From Isoptericola halalbus (lineage in GTDB: Bacteria > Actinomycetota > Actinomycetes > Actinomycetales > Cellulomonadaceae), in NCBI GenBank assembly GCA_009663185.1, contig VJZX01000004.1:1-64000 (forward strand): a stretch of DNA of 64,000 nucleotides, read 5' to 3'. The translations under genes and the position numbers were made by a program. This document shows positions 63,207 through 64,000 of this stretch, in pieces. The notes beneath the pieces are model-generated. The model saw only the letters and a program-made list of their open reading frames with translations. It was not told the origin of the DNA and ran no database searches. The first letter of the stretch is position 1. Every line of letters starts with the position of its first letter.

Positions 63207-63220
63207 TGTTAGCGCTCACA
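63207..63220. promoter_or_regulatory. LacI-type operator, class 2 (TGTTAGCGCTCACA)
   Basis: TGTTAGCGCTCACA, a 14-base near-palindrome centred on AGCGCT, 79 bases upstream of the CUT2 binding-protein ATG. Confidence 0.75.
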
Positions 63221-63328
63221 TTGGCGTCCTTGAACAGGTCTCGCGTCACAGTCGGATAACGAAGTCCGTTCTCGGGGATCGACGGCCGAGACCAGGTCCG
63301 ACACCCCAGGTCCGGGCGTCGTCGTACG

Positions 63329-63393
63329 GCAACGAGCGTGCCGACTTCTCCCTCAAACCGGCGGTTTGAGGACGAATCCAGCACGCTCGTTGC
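63329..63393. terminator. Nested stem-loop after araA
   Basis: Outer arms GCAACGAGCGTGC (63329-63341) and its complement (63381-63393) enclose a second hairpin, CCTCAAACC (63351-63359) with GGTTTGAGG (63363-63371). It follows the araA stop by 14 bases on the minus strand. Confidence 0.75.
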
Positions 63394-63406
63394 GGCGACC
63401 CGGCGG

Positions 63407-64000
63407 TCAGAGACCCTGGGCGAGGCGGTAGTACACCTGGTTCCACCGCACCTGGTCGGCGAAGCCGCGGCGCGTCGTCGACTCGTCGATGACGAGCAGC
63501 TCCGTACCCGCGATCTGCGCGAAGACCTCGAACGCCTCGACGCCGACCCCCGTCGACAGCACCGTGTGGTGCGCCCCGCCGGCCGTGAGCCAGGCCTCGG
63601 CCGACGTCGTGAAGTCCGGGCGCGGCTTCCACACGGCCCGCGCGACGGGCAGGTTGGGCAGATCGTGCGGCGGCGGGACGACGTCGACCACGTTCGCGGT
63701 GAGGCGGAACCGGTCGCGCATGTCGGCGAGCGAGACGACGACGGCACCCGAGACCTCGTCGGCGTCGAAGACCATGCGCACCGGGTCCTCCTTGCCACCG
63801 ATGCCGAGCGGGTGGATCTCCACGCGCGGCTTCGAGGTCGTCAGGGTCGGGCAGATCTCCAGCATGTGCGCGCCGAGGATGAGCTCGGAGCCCGGCGTGA
63901 GGTCGTAGGTGTAGTCCTCCATGAGGGAGGCGCCGCCCGGCAGGCCAGCGCCCATGACCTTCGCGGCCCGCACGAGCACCGCCGTCTTCCAGTCGCCCTC
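63407..64000 (-). CDS. araA: L-arabinose isomerase, C-terminal part (partial)
   Basis: The last 197 residues of AraA, which converts L-arabinose to L-ribulose; the gene continues beyond the right edge. The first visible residues, [20 protein letters not shown], then [25 protein letters not shown] (metal His) and [20 protein letters not shown] (second metal His), are the conserved AraA C-terminal blocks. The internal ATG at 63979 is not the true start, since the frame is open and conserved above it. The rest of the ara operon (araB, araD) probably lies to the right. Confidence 0.95.
   Translation of the reverse strand, partial: EGDWKTAVLVRAAKVMGAGLPGGASLMEDYTYDLTPGSELILGAHMLEICPTLTTSKPRVEIHPLGIGGKEDPVRMVFDADEVSGAVVVSLADMRDRFRLTANVVDVVPPPHDLPNLPVARAVWKPRPDFTTSAEAWLTAGGAHHTVLSTGVGVEAFEVFAQIAGTELLVIDESTTRRGFADQVRWNQVYYRLAQGL

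Noticed and set aside
63246-63632. Alternative minus-strand frame overlapping the end of araA
   Set aside because: The overlapping frame at 63407-64000 carries unmistakable AraA C-terminal motifs; this one does not.

Overview
The window is high-GC DNA with the gene content of a soil or plant-matter actinobacterium, most like the Micrococcales (Cellulomonas/Oerskovia/Promicromonospora type). Many GTG starts, 4-bp ATGA/GTGA overlaps, an AdnA-DUF3107-ferritin-like-DEAD-box block that matches the mycobacterial order, and secreted arabinan enzymes with LamG, Ig-like and ricin-type modules all point that way. I infer the family; no rRNA or other species marker is present.

Left part (1-29 kb) is mostly housekeeping. 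It holds a partial adnA-like helicase (minus), a DUF3107 gene, a ferritin-like gene, a RhlE-type DEAD-box helicase, a PHP phosphoesterase, an alpha/beta hydrolase and an Xaa-Pro aminopeptidase. A recC-recB-recD operon follows (17.3 to 8.6 kb, minus), then a general-stress membrane protein, an MgtE-N/CBS protein with a DUF1003 partner, Mrp, galactokinase, a Na/phosphate symporter behind PHO-box-like repeats, exonuclease III, a phosphotransferase, a VOC protein, and a glyA-folD operon preceded by a ZTP (pfl) riboswitch. An exact 20-bp-period array of eight motif copies (five forward, three inverted) lies between the VOC gene and folD and overlaps the folD stop.

Right part (29-64 kb) is an arabinan/arabinose utilisation locus. 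One divergent block has GH27 (probably beta-L-arabinopyranosidase), GH51 and GH43 on the minus strand and a CUT1 ABC importer (binding protein plus two permeases, no ATPase), an intracellular GH43 and a DUF624 protein on the plus strand. Further right are a LacI-type repressor, a second intracellular GH51, three secreted GH43 enzymes (one a GH43-GH51 fusion of 1638 residues, one with two GH43 domains in 1541 residues), a complete CUT2 importer of the YtfQRT-YjfF type, and the 3' part of araA. Two operator families tie the locus together. TACATCGTTGTA-type sites lie at the GH27 operon, the CUT1 operon, the lacI gene, the second GH51 and the GH43-GH51 fusion. TGTTAGCGCTNACA-type sites lie at the dual-GH43 gene, the GH43-ricin gene and the CUT2 importer. 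The first set is probably read by the LacI protein at 42.4-43.5 kb; the reader of the second set is not in the window. In the model this supports, secreted enzymes debranch and shorten arabinan outside the cell, CUT1 imports oligosaccharides that intracellular GH43/GH51/GH27 cut to arabinose, and CUT2 imports free arabinose for AraA.

Between the two arabinan blocks is an unrelated sulfur/thiol-stress island (38.6-40.1 kb): a decayed metallo-beta-lactamase/rhodanese gene, a palindromic CsoR/CstR-type operator, thioredoxin, a DUF302 protein and a CsoR-family regulator lacking the copper-ligand His. A glycosyltransferase, two tiny overlapping genes, an acetyltransferase and an isolated DUF2637-like membrane protein with a C-terminal HTH (45.4-46.7 kb) complete the region.
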